From Chlamydomonas sphaeroides (taxonomy: Eukaryota; Chlorophyta; Chlorophyceae; Chlamydomonadales; Chlamydomonadaceae), in NCBI GenBank assembly GCA_001662425.1, contig BDDC01001267.1, positions 7,372-29,850 on the forward strand: DNA of 22,479 bases, written 5' to 3'. The translations under genes were made by a program, and so were the position numbers. Positions 1 through 10,000 of the stretch are shown in pieces; the stretch's first letter is position 1; each line of letters opens with the position of its first letter. Under the pieces are notes generated by a model. The model searched no databases, was not told where the DNA came from, and saw only the letters and a program-made list of their open reading frames with translations.

Positions 1-784
1 ATAGCCAGCGGCCAGGCGGGAGGCGTCAGGCGCCTGGCCTGGAGGGAGGGGTGGTGAACAGCGAGGGGCGGCAGGACAGTTACGGAAGATAGATGTGTTC
101 CGCGGATAGCCAGTCTGACATACGCCCCGGCCGCGACCCGACCCCCACTGGGCATTCCTTGCCTCTGGGAGTCCTCCGCCTCACCCAGCGCCAGCATCAG
201 CGGCTCCGCCCAGGCCCACAGCAGGTAGGAGGGCAGCCCCATGGCCAGGCACACCAGCACCGAGCGCTGCCACAGCACGCCCACGGCGCCGTACAACCCG
301 GCGCCGTACACCTGACCGCACAGCGTGTCCATGCCGCCCGTCAGGCCAGACACCCTATGAGAGAAGGGGGGAAAGCAGCGAGCGGTCTGAGCTCCGGGCC
401 GGATGCACCGAGCTGTCTACATGTCCTCGTGCGCCAGTAGTGTCTTGAATCGCCCGCCACCACCCCGCCCCACCACGACAGGCCGGTGAGGCTGAACAGG
501 GTGCCGCCCAGCGTGAGCGCAGACAGCTCCGTGGTACCAAGCTGCCCCACCTGCGGCAGTGGGAAAGGCGAATCAGAGGTCGAGGTCTACCCAGCCGGTT
601 GCAGCAACCAAGAGGGCGCAAGGAGCACCGCTTGAGGCCCGGGCCCGGGGCCCCGGCCACTCGATCCGGGCACGACCTTGATCCGCTGCCGCACCTGCGC
701 TAGTCCGACCAGCGATGCAAGGAAGGAGATGACGTCCACGATGCTGACTGGCAGAGCTATCCATAAGACACTGCGAGCGGGCAT
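1..784 (-). CDS. MATE-family efflux transporter, N-terminal part (gene cut by left edge)
   Basis: Multidrug and toxic compound extrusion (MATE) proteins are 12-helix cation antiporters of the plasma or vacuolar membrane. Four exons can be joined with matching phases: 784-695, 550-474, 354-185 and 38-1. The product contains a first helix (VLWIALPVSIVDVISFLASL), then GQLGTTELSALTLGGTLFSL, then GLTGGMDTLCGQVYGAGLYG, the family's hallmark (compare the plant 'SALDTLCGQAYGA' segment), then WQRS and LWAWAEPLMLALGQ. Introns are 551-694, 355-473 and 39-184, with CAG|GTGCGG, TG|GTGGGG and G|GTGAGG donors. The TG|GTGGGG donor was chosen because it keeps the spacing between the GLS and GGMD motifs found in plant MATEs. 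The ATG at 784 is the first available, but a CAG acceptor just inside it (ending near 764) could mean that the true N-terminus lies in an exon further right. The rest of the transporter lies outside the window. Confidence 0.85.
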
Positions 785-3700
785 GAGACACGATCAGCGG
801 TGGCACACAGCCGCGTAGCGGTGGCGGGCTGCCGCGGCCTGCGGGCAGCCGACCCTGTCAGACGGTCCCCCTGCAGGCCATCTTCTTACAAGCCGAGTTC
901 CTGCCAAGCAGCCGATTGCCGACGGTCGCGTATAGACCCCATTGCCGCTTGCTCGCCGCATGGCTGCCGCTTGTTATGCCTGCTGCGCCGCTTGCGCCGC
1001 GGATGGTGACGTAGGAGGAGAGCTTTGTCGCCGTGATCGCCTCCTACCACAGCGCTGGCGCCGTCTGCCGTGTCGTCATCCGTGTCTGAGCATGTTCCGA
1101 GGCTGCTGGAGTAGCAGTCGTCATCTGCATGCGTCGGCCGTTGGAGCTGCGGGGCCGGGTTTGGGGTGGAGCGGGGCAGGGCTGAGAACTAACGGGTGAG
1201 AAGACTTGGCTGACGGCGTGGAGGTTTCAGCCAGAACACAATTGTCACGACACATTTACGCACTATGCCCCTCAAGTGCATACGCTTGCTTGCACACTGG
1301 CGGCTGTGAAAAAGGTGCAAAGCTGCGGCGGGGCACGTCGTTCGTCACCTGAATGCCCGCCGTCGCGTCGACACGACTGCTCACCTCCGCGGACGCCCTC
1401 CGGCCATCACCCCTCTTAATGCCGAGCTGTTCAGGCAGCGCAGTGAACACGAGTCCCCTGGGTCCGGGCAGTTCAACGGTTATCGACAAAGTAGGATTCG
1501 CGGCGACTGCGCATGTAGGCATGCATCTTGGGGACCCACTGACAAACCCAACGAGCGCATCGTCATATCACCGTGCGGTAATAGTACATCACTCGCACTA
1601 GCTACAGGCCTTTTTCTCGCCACTTACATTTCACGAGTGGCCCGCGCCTGCCTGCGCGAGCAACGTCGAAGCGTTCTGGCGGCTAGAACCCGTCGGGCAC
1701 GTAGTTGAAGTTGCAGTAAAGTAATCGCAGGATGCCTGCGCTTGCAGACTTTGCTCAGGCAAAGTAGCTGTTGGCTGCGCAAGTGCGGGAAGACAGCTGC
1801 AGCAGCGCCGCATTAGGCAATGAGCTCGCGACTTCTGTGCTGTTGCCGACTACATCGTTTCTGTCTCGTGAGGTAGTTGTCGCTTGGGATGGGCAGGGGG
1901 CGGTGATGGGACGTGACTGCGATTTTACTTAACTCCGCTCCGCTCGGGCTTTGACTGATGCGATCAGCCCGCTGCTATGGCATAGAAAAGGTCCAACTAA
2001 ATGCTCAGCAGACACGATGTGCGGCATGTGCGGCGTACATACGAGCGCAGCATGTCGCAGCAGGTCGCAGCACGCCTGTCGGTCCGTAAGGGTCCGTCCA
2101 TCAGGGGGCCGTCCATGCCGAAACCTTACGCCAAAAACATGCGTACCTTTAATCGTGTACGTAATGCTGTCAAGCCTCGTCGTTGCGGGAGCAACGGCCC
2201 TTGACGGCCGGTAACTCAGAGCAGGACTCCTCCTGACTCTCAGGGCAGCGCCGGGCGGCGCCGGACAATGCCGGCCACCGCACGGGGGCTGGGGCGTGCT
2301 GGGGCCAGGTCTGGGGCCGGCGAGCTCGCCCAGGGGCACGCGTACCGCTTTCGCGCATACTTGGCCTCTGCCACTCGGTGGCCCACCTGAGGCCCTATCT
2401 ATCGGATGCCGATGGCCACAAATTTCGTTGCCCATCGCATGGCGCAACCCAGTCTGCGCAGGTAGAACGACGGAACCCCGTCCGCGCATGAACGGCAGAT
2501 ACCAAATGCGTGCGGATGCCGTCCGTGCCGCTGCCCTGCGTGCCGCACACAACTGGTAGGTGCCTGCGACTCGCGACACGGCAGCGGCTCCTGCTGTGCA
2601 GTGCACACATCGACCCGTGCAGTACAGCGCTGCAGTCCTGCGCTCCACCCCCAGATGACGCTGCTGGCTCACAGCCCCTTTGACAGCCCCCGGTTGCAAC
2701 CCCAACCCTCCGAGCTAGCCTGCCACCCAGCCGTCTACAGCTGTGAAAACTTTTCCGTGAAATGCCTTAATAGTAATCAGGCGTGCAACCGGCGCGCCTC
2801 CACGCAGCAGGCAACCGCCAGTACTGGCAGCCTCGCGGGCTAATGAGCCAGCACCCCCGGCTTGGAAATCTGCAGCGTGAGCTACACCGGTCCAAGTGTG
2901 GTGGTACCGGAAGATATCGAGACAGAGACGGATCGGGGCCAATAGCCCCGCGCGGTACGGCAATGCGCACAGCCGGCGTTAGCGCGGTACAGAATACTAA
3001 GGATATCCAGCACATCCTGATGCCAGTAGCGGAGCTAAGACAGGACACATTCCTTGTCTCACATAACAAATTCCTCGCCCGCACGCCGCGTGCAGCTGCT
3101 GGCGCCCGCGTCCTTGGCCGCAACGGACACCAGCAGGCCGATGTGCAATACCGGCTGGCGGCAACACCGAGCGCCCCGAGTGCCACCATGGCGCATGGGA
3201 TGCCTGCATGTCAAATTGCTGACGCCCGCAAAGCCTTCGACGGCGAGCCGCCGGAAGGGCTGGTAAGGTTCATGCTTGCAGACCTGGCTAGGAGCAATCG
3301 GGGTATGGGGCAGGAAGCGGCACATCGCGAGGGGCGGTGTGACAAGCGCATGCGCGGAGGCTGCAGGGGCCGCGGCGTGCGCTGGGCGAGAAGCCGCGGT
3401 CGCGTCGGCCAGGGCGGACCCTGCGAGCGGCGGTGCCACGCCCGCACCTGCAGGGGACCCAGGTTGAGCGAGCGGCCGCCAGGCTGCCGCCGCCGGGCCG
3501 ACGTCCTCAATCCTCCCGCCCCTCAGCTGGTGGTGCAGGTGGCCGCGGGCTCCACCGCCAAGAGCATAGCCAATTGAGCTGCACTCTCTTGAATTCGGGT
3601 CGCGTCCGAGCTGGTCCGAGTCACGGCCGTGCGGGTCCTTGCAGGTCGGGATTGGCCAAACCTGGCCGGCCCGTGCCGGCCGAGCATATAGCCCCAGGCC

Positions 3701-4170
3701 GCCTTGCAACGCAGCCAAGCGCGGCGGCGCCGGGCTGCACACCCTGTCAGCGCCGACGCGGTCTTGCTGACACCTCTCCGTGGTTCCGCGACTGGACGAC
3801 TGTTCGACACGTCCGAACAGCTGGGCAACGCATGCCATCAGGTAAGTGGGTTCCTGACAAGACTTATAGGAGGCCGAGGGCGCCGTGCTCTGTCGCGTCG
3901 TCACGTGTTCGGCGACGGATGGCGCGGGATGGCGCCAAGAGGCACGAGACACGCGGTCTCGGCGCTTCGACCCCGAACCCTTCCGCAAGGCTTGCAGTTG
4001 TCATTAATGTCGAGAGGGTGATGTGAACAATGATGCCGAGGGACGCCTTCAGCGACGAGGTCGCCGCCGTACATTGCCATCTCTCGGCCGGGCAGATTCA
4101 AGAACTTCGCGTAACACGACCCTGACTTGCCCATCCACACCCAGCACGTTCAGTATATTAAACAGTCAAT
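785..4170. other. No supported gene (about 3.4 kb)
   Basis: I see no recognisable domain or chain of phase-matched exons here. Several long open frames exist on both strands (for example minus 2705-1929, plus 2783-3577 and minus 3988-3059). They overlap one another, have mixed third-codon positions, and are the kind that GC-rich DNA gives by chance. A TTACA at 1624-1628 would read as a TGTAA polyadenylation signal on the minus strand. A strong-looking donor, CAG|GTAAGTG, sits at about 3841 on the plus strand. Neither could be tied to a gene. Promoter and untranslated sequence of the flanking genes probably occupies part of the stretch. Confidence 0.5.
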
Positions 4171-4296
4171 ATGGCCACCATGATGCGCTGCAACGTTGCT
4201 CGCTCGGTGAGGCTTGCACAACTATCAGGAGGCGTCGCAGCGCGTTATATGGCGCCGTCTGCTCTCAAGTGCCTGCAGCATGTTAGTGGCTTACGA
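4171..4296 (+). other. Possible first coding exon (transit-peptide-like) of the small lumenal-protein gene
   Basis: The ATG at 4171 is followed in frame by a second ATG in a GCCACCATGATG context. It opens a short frame rich in Ser, Ala, Arg and Val with almost no acidic residues (MATMMRCNVARSVRLAQLSG and onward), as chloroplast transit peptides are. A TATATTAAA sequence lies at 4154-4162, rather close for that ATG; a downstream in-frame ATG at 4249 would suit it better. A phase-1 donor near 4284 would join an acceptor at about 4717-4720 in frame, but the splice is weak and other solutions exist. This is an inference only. Confidence 0.25.
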
Positions 4297-4689
4297 TGAA
4301 CCGCTGTGATCTGCGCCGCAGGCCGCGCGCCCCTCGCGCAGCGCCGTTGTGGTGCGCGCCAGCGCTGAGCAGCCGCGCCGCGCCGTGCTGGGCCTGCTGG
4401 CTGGCGGTAAGCAGCAGCCTGCACCTATGCCGTCTTCGTGTCGTTCGCGCGATGCTAGTTCACTTGCACCATGCTTGTCCTGGCTCTGAGTCGCGATCGG
4501 CGCGCTTGTAGTCTCTGCGATGCTCGCAGCATTTCGTTCCTGCCGTGGATGCCGTGCGATAGCGCCAGCGTCGAGCAATGCCAGCGAGCGTTAACCCCGA
4601 TGACGTGCCTTATTTCCAGCGCCAAGCCGGGCGGTTCCGCCCACCGCTGTCGTTATCGGCATCTGCCAAATATTTGCCAAGCATCTGCC

Positions 4690-5315
4690 ATGCTGGGCAG
4701 CTTTTTCTCGCGCTCAGCAGCTGTGTTGACACCTTCGCTGCCCTCGCCCTTCGCCATCTCCTGCCTCGCAGCCGTGGCCGGTGCTCTGCTGGTCGCTCCC
4801 CAGGCTGAGGCCATTACGATCCCCTCACACGAGTTCACCGGTGGCATGGGCAAGGGCGGCGGCTCGTCCCCCAAGTCCCCCACCGCCGCGTCGATGGAGA
4901 GCTACATGATGGAGGGCACCAAGAAGCAGGTCGGACGTTGTACGGATGCGTTGGGAAGAAGGGGTAGACGGGAGACTCGGCGGAGTAGCCAGTTCAGCTG
5001 AGGAACTGCGGAAACACAGTTTGGTGTTGAAAGGCTTCAGTGAAGCTTCTAGCCGAGTACCCAACACGACACTCACTCTTTCCCTTAACCTCATCCTGCA
5101 GGGTGTCTCCCCCAAGACCAAGAAGAAGCTCCTGGTAAGCAAGCGGCCTAGTGTGCTTCTAGAGTGTTGTCGTGCTCCGTGGGCTCATGTAGACATGTAG
5201 CCTGGAAATCCGCGGTGACGTGCAAGACGTGCGTGCTGACAGCATTCCTCCTCATTGCTACCCCGCTACCTCGCAGGCCAAGGTCCGCGAGCAGGCCCAG
5301 AAGGCCGCGTCGTAA
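4690..5315 (+). CDS. Small putative thylakoid-lumen protein (unrecognised)
   Basis: Three exons join in phase 0: 4690-4929, 5102-5134 and 5277-5315. They give 103 residues if translation starts at the ATG at 4690. Residues 21-38 are a hydrophobic Ala-rich stretch followed by PQAEA, a classic AxA signal-peptidase site. No twin arginine precedes it, so a Sec-type thylakoid transfer domain is likely. The mature part would be about 62 residues: Gly/Ser/Met-rich, then a basic tail (GVSPKTKKKLL then AKVREQAQKAAS). All lysines use AAG and most third positions are C or G, as in highly expressed algal genes. The acceptor at 5101 is textbook (CTTAAC branch site, pyrimidine tract, CAG). A full bipartite targeting sequence would need an upstream exon; the polypyrimidine run ending at 4717 or 4720 may be its acceptor, so the start is uncertain. 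I do not recognise the family. A TGTAA lies 409 nt after the stop. Confidence 0.6.
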
Positions 5316-5723
5316 GCAGCTTAGCCAGTTGCTTGAGCTGCTAGGCGAGAGGCGCATGCTTGGAGCGTATCAGCAAGCACTGTGACATGGCTGCGCTGCG
5401 TTGTTGGTGTTGCTGGCTAGGGTGACGCGCGTGTGCTCGTGTTGGGGGCGGTGGGCCGTTTCCGGCCGCCGCTTAGGAGCCGCCGTACGGCGCTTCTGGG
5501 GGCTCGGATCTGGTGGGCTAGCAAGAGAAGACTTTTTGCACCGTCGTTGTGCTGAAATTGGCGCTGCCTGACGGCTCGCCAACGAGGCCATTTTGACTGA
5601 GATAGGGTCCTCGTGGCCTCTAGTGTTTCGTCGAATCGGCGTGGGCGCAAGCTGTGACAGCAGCACCGCCCGGCGGATTGTGGCGCGTTACGCTGTGTGG
5701 CTGCCAAGGCATTTGGCCCCCCA

Positions 5724-5728
5724 TGTAA
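5724..5728 (+). terminator. Candidate polyadenylation signal TGTAA
   Basis: TGTAA is the usual volvocine polyadenylation signal. This copy is the first one downstream of the small lumenal-protein stop codon at 5315, implying a 3' untranslated region of about 400 nt, a normal length for these algae. A second TGTAA follows at 5941-5945. Confidence 0.45.
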
Positions 5729-6466
5729 CCGCCCATGTACATGAAGCGCCCGCGTGTGAGGGGTAGAAGGATTAGGGCAGCTAGGGCGTTGCGTTCTGCG
5801 TCTACTGTGAGTGCTACGTGCCGTGGCGTCAGGGAAAGGGTTCGGAGGGGCCAAAACCCAGACCGCACACACTGACCAGCAATCGACCCCATGCTCCGGG
5901 GGTTCAAGTCAGTCATGCGCCGTGATCGCGGCGGTCAGGGTGTAAGAGGTGCGTCGTGAACTTCGGGTGCACCAGGGGTGCACTGCAGAGTCGTGCATAC
6001 ACGGTGCTGCCAGGGAATTGCTGGTCCTCGTACATATGAGGACCATGATAGCATGCCGGCTAGGAACAGCGGCGCGCTCTTTACTGGTAGCGTTCTGTCT
6101 GCTGGGAGCGCAGCCACTCTGGCCAGAGGTGGCATCGGCCCCCGCACGGCCTGTATCTTATGCGCGTTTACTCAGCTTAAAACTCGTTCTCGAGGTTCGA
6201 GACAGCCCTGTTCGCCAACACCTGCACCGTGCCAACGGCCGTTCCGTTCCCTCTGTAGACGCGGCCGTCCCTGCACCTGTAGTTGGCCCCACAACTACGG
6301 CAGAGCCACCTATGCCTCCACACATTCTTCGCCTCGCCAAGCGACTTGCGGGCGCAACACAGCAGGCACAGCCCCGCCTCAACCGCCACCTCCGCCCATT
6401 TCCGAAGGCGGCCACAATGGGCTGCCAAGGATCGCCCCCACGCGCCCTACCCCCCGCCGCAGCCGT

Positions 6467-6596
6467 GTCGGCCATGCGCTGCCTGTACCCCTCCTCGCCC
6501 ATGGCCTCGCGCAGCGCCTGAGCCTGCGCCGCACCCAGGTCGGCCATGTGCTGGCGGTACTCCTCCTCTCCCATGGCCTCGCGCAGCGCCTGAGCC
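6467..6596 (-). repeat. 72-bp tandem repeat, about 1.8 copies
   Basis: Unit 1 covers 6596-6525 and unit 2 covers 6524-6467. Both begin GGCTCAGGCGCTGCGCGAGG and differ by few substitutions. The 72-bp period equals 24 codons and is open in the frame that gives the ALREAMGEE repeat. Confidence 0.8.
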
Positions 6597-6598
6597 GA

Positions 6599-6630
6599 CG
6601 GCAGTCGCCGTCGCGGTCGCCGTCGCGGTG
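6599..6630. repeat. GTCGCC/GTCGCG hexanucleotide run
   Basis: Two 12-bp units of GTCGCCGTCGCG type lie exactly where the zinc-ribbon locus changes from its first to its second reading frame. Slippage here is an obvious route to a frameshift. Confidence 0.6.
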
Positions 6631-7070
6631 CTGCGGATTCACTATGTTGCACTTTACGGTGCCCCGCTTCTTATACTGTGACGCGCCTGCCTTCTTGAGG
6701 GCCTGGCTGACCTCAGGGTTGTACGTGAACGAGGGCGCGCGGTGACCCGCCGGAGGGCGGCTGTCCAGGGGTTGCACCATCCTGTGTGTGTGAGCGATAT
6801 ATGTTGCGAAGAGGCCAACAGCGCGGATGTATGTTGCCGTCTGGAGGTGTTTGAGGTTCCCGTCGCCCCGCCGCGCTGCCCGCCGCGTTCGATCGCTGGC
6901 AACAATCACGCCAGGGTTCGTGTACGTGGACTAATTGTTGACCGTCGTCAATTCCTTGTCATACCTATTCGACTGCCTGCCTGCGGGATCATAGCGACGT
7001 TGGGGTGTACCCAGCTCGTACCATTGAGCACATGCAAAGTCGCGCTGGTTAACTGGTGTGAACACAAAGA

Positions 7071-10000
7071 ATGCCATCAATGGAAGAGCAGCCAGCGGAG
7101 CGGCTACCGCCCTCTTTGGAACAGCAGCTTTGGAGCGCAGCGGCGGCTGGCGACGCCGATGAGGTCGCTCGGTTAGTCGCACATGCGGGCAACATGCACA
7201 TGTCTAGAGCCCACATGAGGGGCTTTGAACTTCATGGTAGCAGGGCGACGACAAAACGCCCTGGCCGGACACACAACCCCTGCCCAACCCCATGCCGTGC
7301 CCTCGCGCCCCTTTCTGTCCCCTTCTAGCCTCATTGAGCTAGAGGCGGACGTGGACTTCCAGGACGAGGAGGGCGTCAGTCCACTTATGAAGGCCGCTGA
7401 GGGCGGCCACACCGGCGTCGTCAGCGCGCTGCTGCAGGCCGGCGCTCCCTGGAACTCGCAGGACAAAGATGGCTACTGCGCAGGTGGGGCCGCGGCACGC
7501 GAGCCTGCGCCCTCCATAAGACCTGGCTCGGAGCAGCACATGCCGGTAGCTGCACGCCGGCGACGGCCCTCGGGCCCCTCGGAAGACCGCGGCGAGGCTC
7601 GCCGTTTCGCGCCAGAGGGTTGCGGTGGCAACGGGCGCGCGTTGTGGCCAGCGGCCTCCCGGCCCCTGCCCGGGATCCTGCCCGGCCCTGCCTCGGCACC
7701 ACGATGCCTCACTGGCTGCCTCGCGCTCTCCGTCCCCACGTGCGCCACGTCCAGGCGAGTACGCCATGGGCGGCGGCCACCAAGAGGCGGTCGACATGCT
7801 GCTGGACTTCGCAGTGCAGGCGAGCACGCCGAGGGCCCGGGGCCAGGGAGACGCGGCCACAGGCACGCGGCCAGACGTTGCCGCGTGGGTTGCGCGGCCG
7901 GGGACGCGGGGCGCGATGTCACGGCCGCGGAATCGCTGGCCCAGCGATGCCGCAGCTCTGTCAGCTGGGTGCGGCAACGCCAGGGCGGCTACTCAGCTGC
8001 TGTGCCTGGGAGCCCTGTCGGCAGAGGACCTCGCGATGCGACCCATGGACCCGTGCTGCGATCCTTGCCTCCGCTTGGCCGCGGGCCCCGCATGCCGGGG
8101 GCGCCATGCCGCCCGCCTGCACGCGCCGCACTGGGCACCCCTCCCCCTGGGCACACGCCGCTGCCCAGCGGGCCTGCCCCCCTGTCCGAGCCGTGCCGTG
8201 GCGGCGCGCCGCTGCCCGCAGGCCGAGCTGGTGCTGGGCGCGCTGCAGCGGCGCATGAGCGTGGGCTCCGCCTCCTCGTGCGCGCCCAACGCCGACTACC
8301 TGAAGCAGAAGCTGGTGTACAGGGACGAGCAGCTGCTGGACGCGGACGGTGGGGCCCGGGGCTGAAGTTGGGGCGCTTCGAGCACTGGGAGCTTAGCAGG
8401 GGTACGGCGGCTTGAAGGGGGTCGCGAATGTTTAGCAGCCAGGGATGCGGGCCGTCCGGACGAGAAGCTGCTGGACGCGGAGAAAGGGGTCGGGGTGCGG
8501 GGTCTCGGCTGGGCCGCAGCGACCGGGCCGGGCAGGGTGGCAGCGGGCTGGCATTGCGCCGTGAGATGGACGTTCGCTTGGTGATGGAGACTGTGGCCGC
8601 GCTCCCAGCGCGACGTGTCATGGTCCCTGTGCCCGCTGCCCTCCTGTCTTTCCGAGGCCTGCAGGCGAGGCGGTGATGATGGGCTGGGAGCGGCCGCTGA
8701 TGCTGCGGCACGCGGAGCTCATCTGCCCCAACGCCGGGGCGCAGCGGACCCAGGAGCCAGGCGCCGCGGAGGCGCCCGGCGGCAGCGGCGAGGCGGCGCA
8801 GCGGCAGGCGGGGGCGGCGAGCACGTCTGCCGCCTCCGGCTCCGCCTCCGGCGCGGGGCAAGACGCGGCGGCGGACGTGCCCCGGCGCGGCCGTGTGCTC
8901 AACGTGGGCTTTGGCCTGGGCATCGTCGACGAGGCCATGCAGGTGCGAGGCGGAGTTGGGCTGCGTGCACGGACTGCTGCGTCGCATGGGTTGGGCTGCA
9001 CGGGCTGCACAATGTGCGCAACAGCGCGACAGCGCAGCGCGCATGCGGCGGCCGCGCTGAGGCGCAGCGGGCAAGTGTGCCACCCGCGATGACTCCGGGC
9101 CTGCGGCCGGCAGCTGGACCGCTGGGGTAGCGCTGCGCGGTGCCCTCCGCCCGGAGGTCGTTTGTGGTGCGCAGCCCCCATGGTGCCACACTCACCCCAT
9201 GGTGGCGGGGGGAGGTGGGTGCGGACGGCGACGCTGTGACCTTGGCCCGGCTGCCTCCTCGCCCCGGCAGTCGCACCGGCCCGAGCGGCACACCATCGTG
9301 GAGGCGCACCCCGACGTGTACGACCACATGACGCGCACCGGCTGGGGGCAGCGGCAGGGAGTGCGCATCCTGCAGGGCCGCTGGCAGGTGGGCGCTGGAG
9401 GGGCCGTGAGCGTGAGGTGGGGGGCCGGGGCGGGGGGCTGCGCGGGGACTTGGGCACCGGGCTTTGGGTAGGGGCCGCGTGGAGGGAGGGAGGGAGGGGA
9501 GGTGACAGCGCTGGCAGGCGCGGCAGCCCGGGTGAGGTGCAGGCCCGGCGGATGGGTGTGGATCTAGGGTCGTCTCGAGGGGCACCTGGGCTGGAGGCCC
9601 TCAGGCGGGCGGAGCAGGGCGCATGACGCCCCGCGGCGTAGCTCCACCTGGCGCTGGGCATGCGGCCCGAGCTGCTCGGAAGACTATTCGAACGCCATGT
9701 ACCGTAATCACCTGATAAACGTACAGCAGACTACTTGACCAACCTTCGACCCAACGCAGGACGTGCTGCCCGAGCTGCTGGCAGAGGCGCCCTACGACGG
9801 CATCTTCTTCGACACATATGGTGCGGTCCCCGAGGGGCGGCCACGGGCACACGCCCGTTCAAACCACGGGCCCCTCAGCCTGAGGCGACAGGCAGCGGCC
9901 GCGATCGCAGCGCCCCTCCTCGCCACGCCCCTCTTGAACCAGGGCCCGGCCCGCTCGACGCCCAGGCGAGCGCACTCGCTGCCTCACGTGATCCCACCCC

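Larger units (their letters stand above)
6177..6780 (-). pseudogene. Frame-broken zinc-ribbon-like protein with 24-residue repeat
   Basis: Coding-like sequence runs leftward from an ATG at 6780 to a TAA at 6177-6179 but moves through three frames. Frame A (6780 to about 6600) holds SFTYNPEVSQALKKAGASQY followed by a basic stretch. Frame B (about 6596-6430) holds two copies of a 24-residue unit (AQALREAMGEEEYRQHMADL, then AQALREAMGEEGYRQRMAD). Frame C (6428-6177) has two Cys pairs, LCLLC and WLCRSCG, plus further Cys residues, spaced like a zinc ribbon, then a C-terminus ending NLENEF. A 68-nt intron (6657-6590, GTAAAG to CTCAG, phase 0 on both sides) could join A to B. B to C would need a 29-nt intron (GTAGGG to TTGGCAG), too short to be credible, so a +1 shift near 6400 is more likely. 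It could be a pseudogene, a transposon-borne gene fragment or a gene with sequencing indels. Function unknown. Confidence 0.5.

Noticed and set aside
1929..2705. 258-codon open frame on the minus strand
   Set aside because: Third positions are mixed, composition is Arg/His/Thr/Ser-rich, and no domain is visible. A TTACA about 300 bp downstream is suggestive but not enough.
2783..3988. Overlapping long open frames on both strands (264 and 309 codons)
   Set aside because: They shadow each other in GC-rich DNA, lack codon bias and show no family motifs.
5370..5916. Minus-strand frames downstream of the small lumenal-protein gene
   Set aside because: They lie opposite its probable 3' untranslated region and have no codon bias or recognisable domain.
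5905..5920. GGGTTCAAGTC, resembling a tRNA T-loop
   Set aside because: No matching acceptor stem, anticodon arm or B-box partner could be built around it.
7989..9661. Long minus-strand frames (up to 400 codons) opposite RMT2
   Set aside because: They are antisense shadows of GC-biased exons and introns; the plus strand carries the conserved protein.
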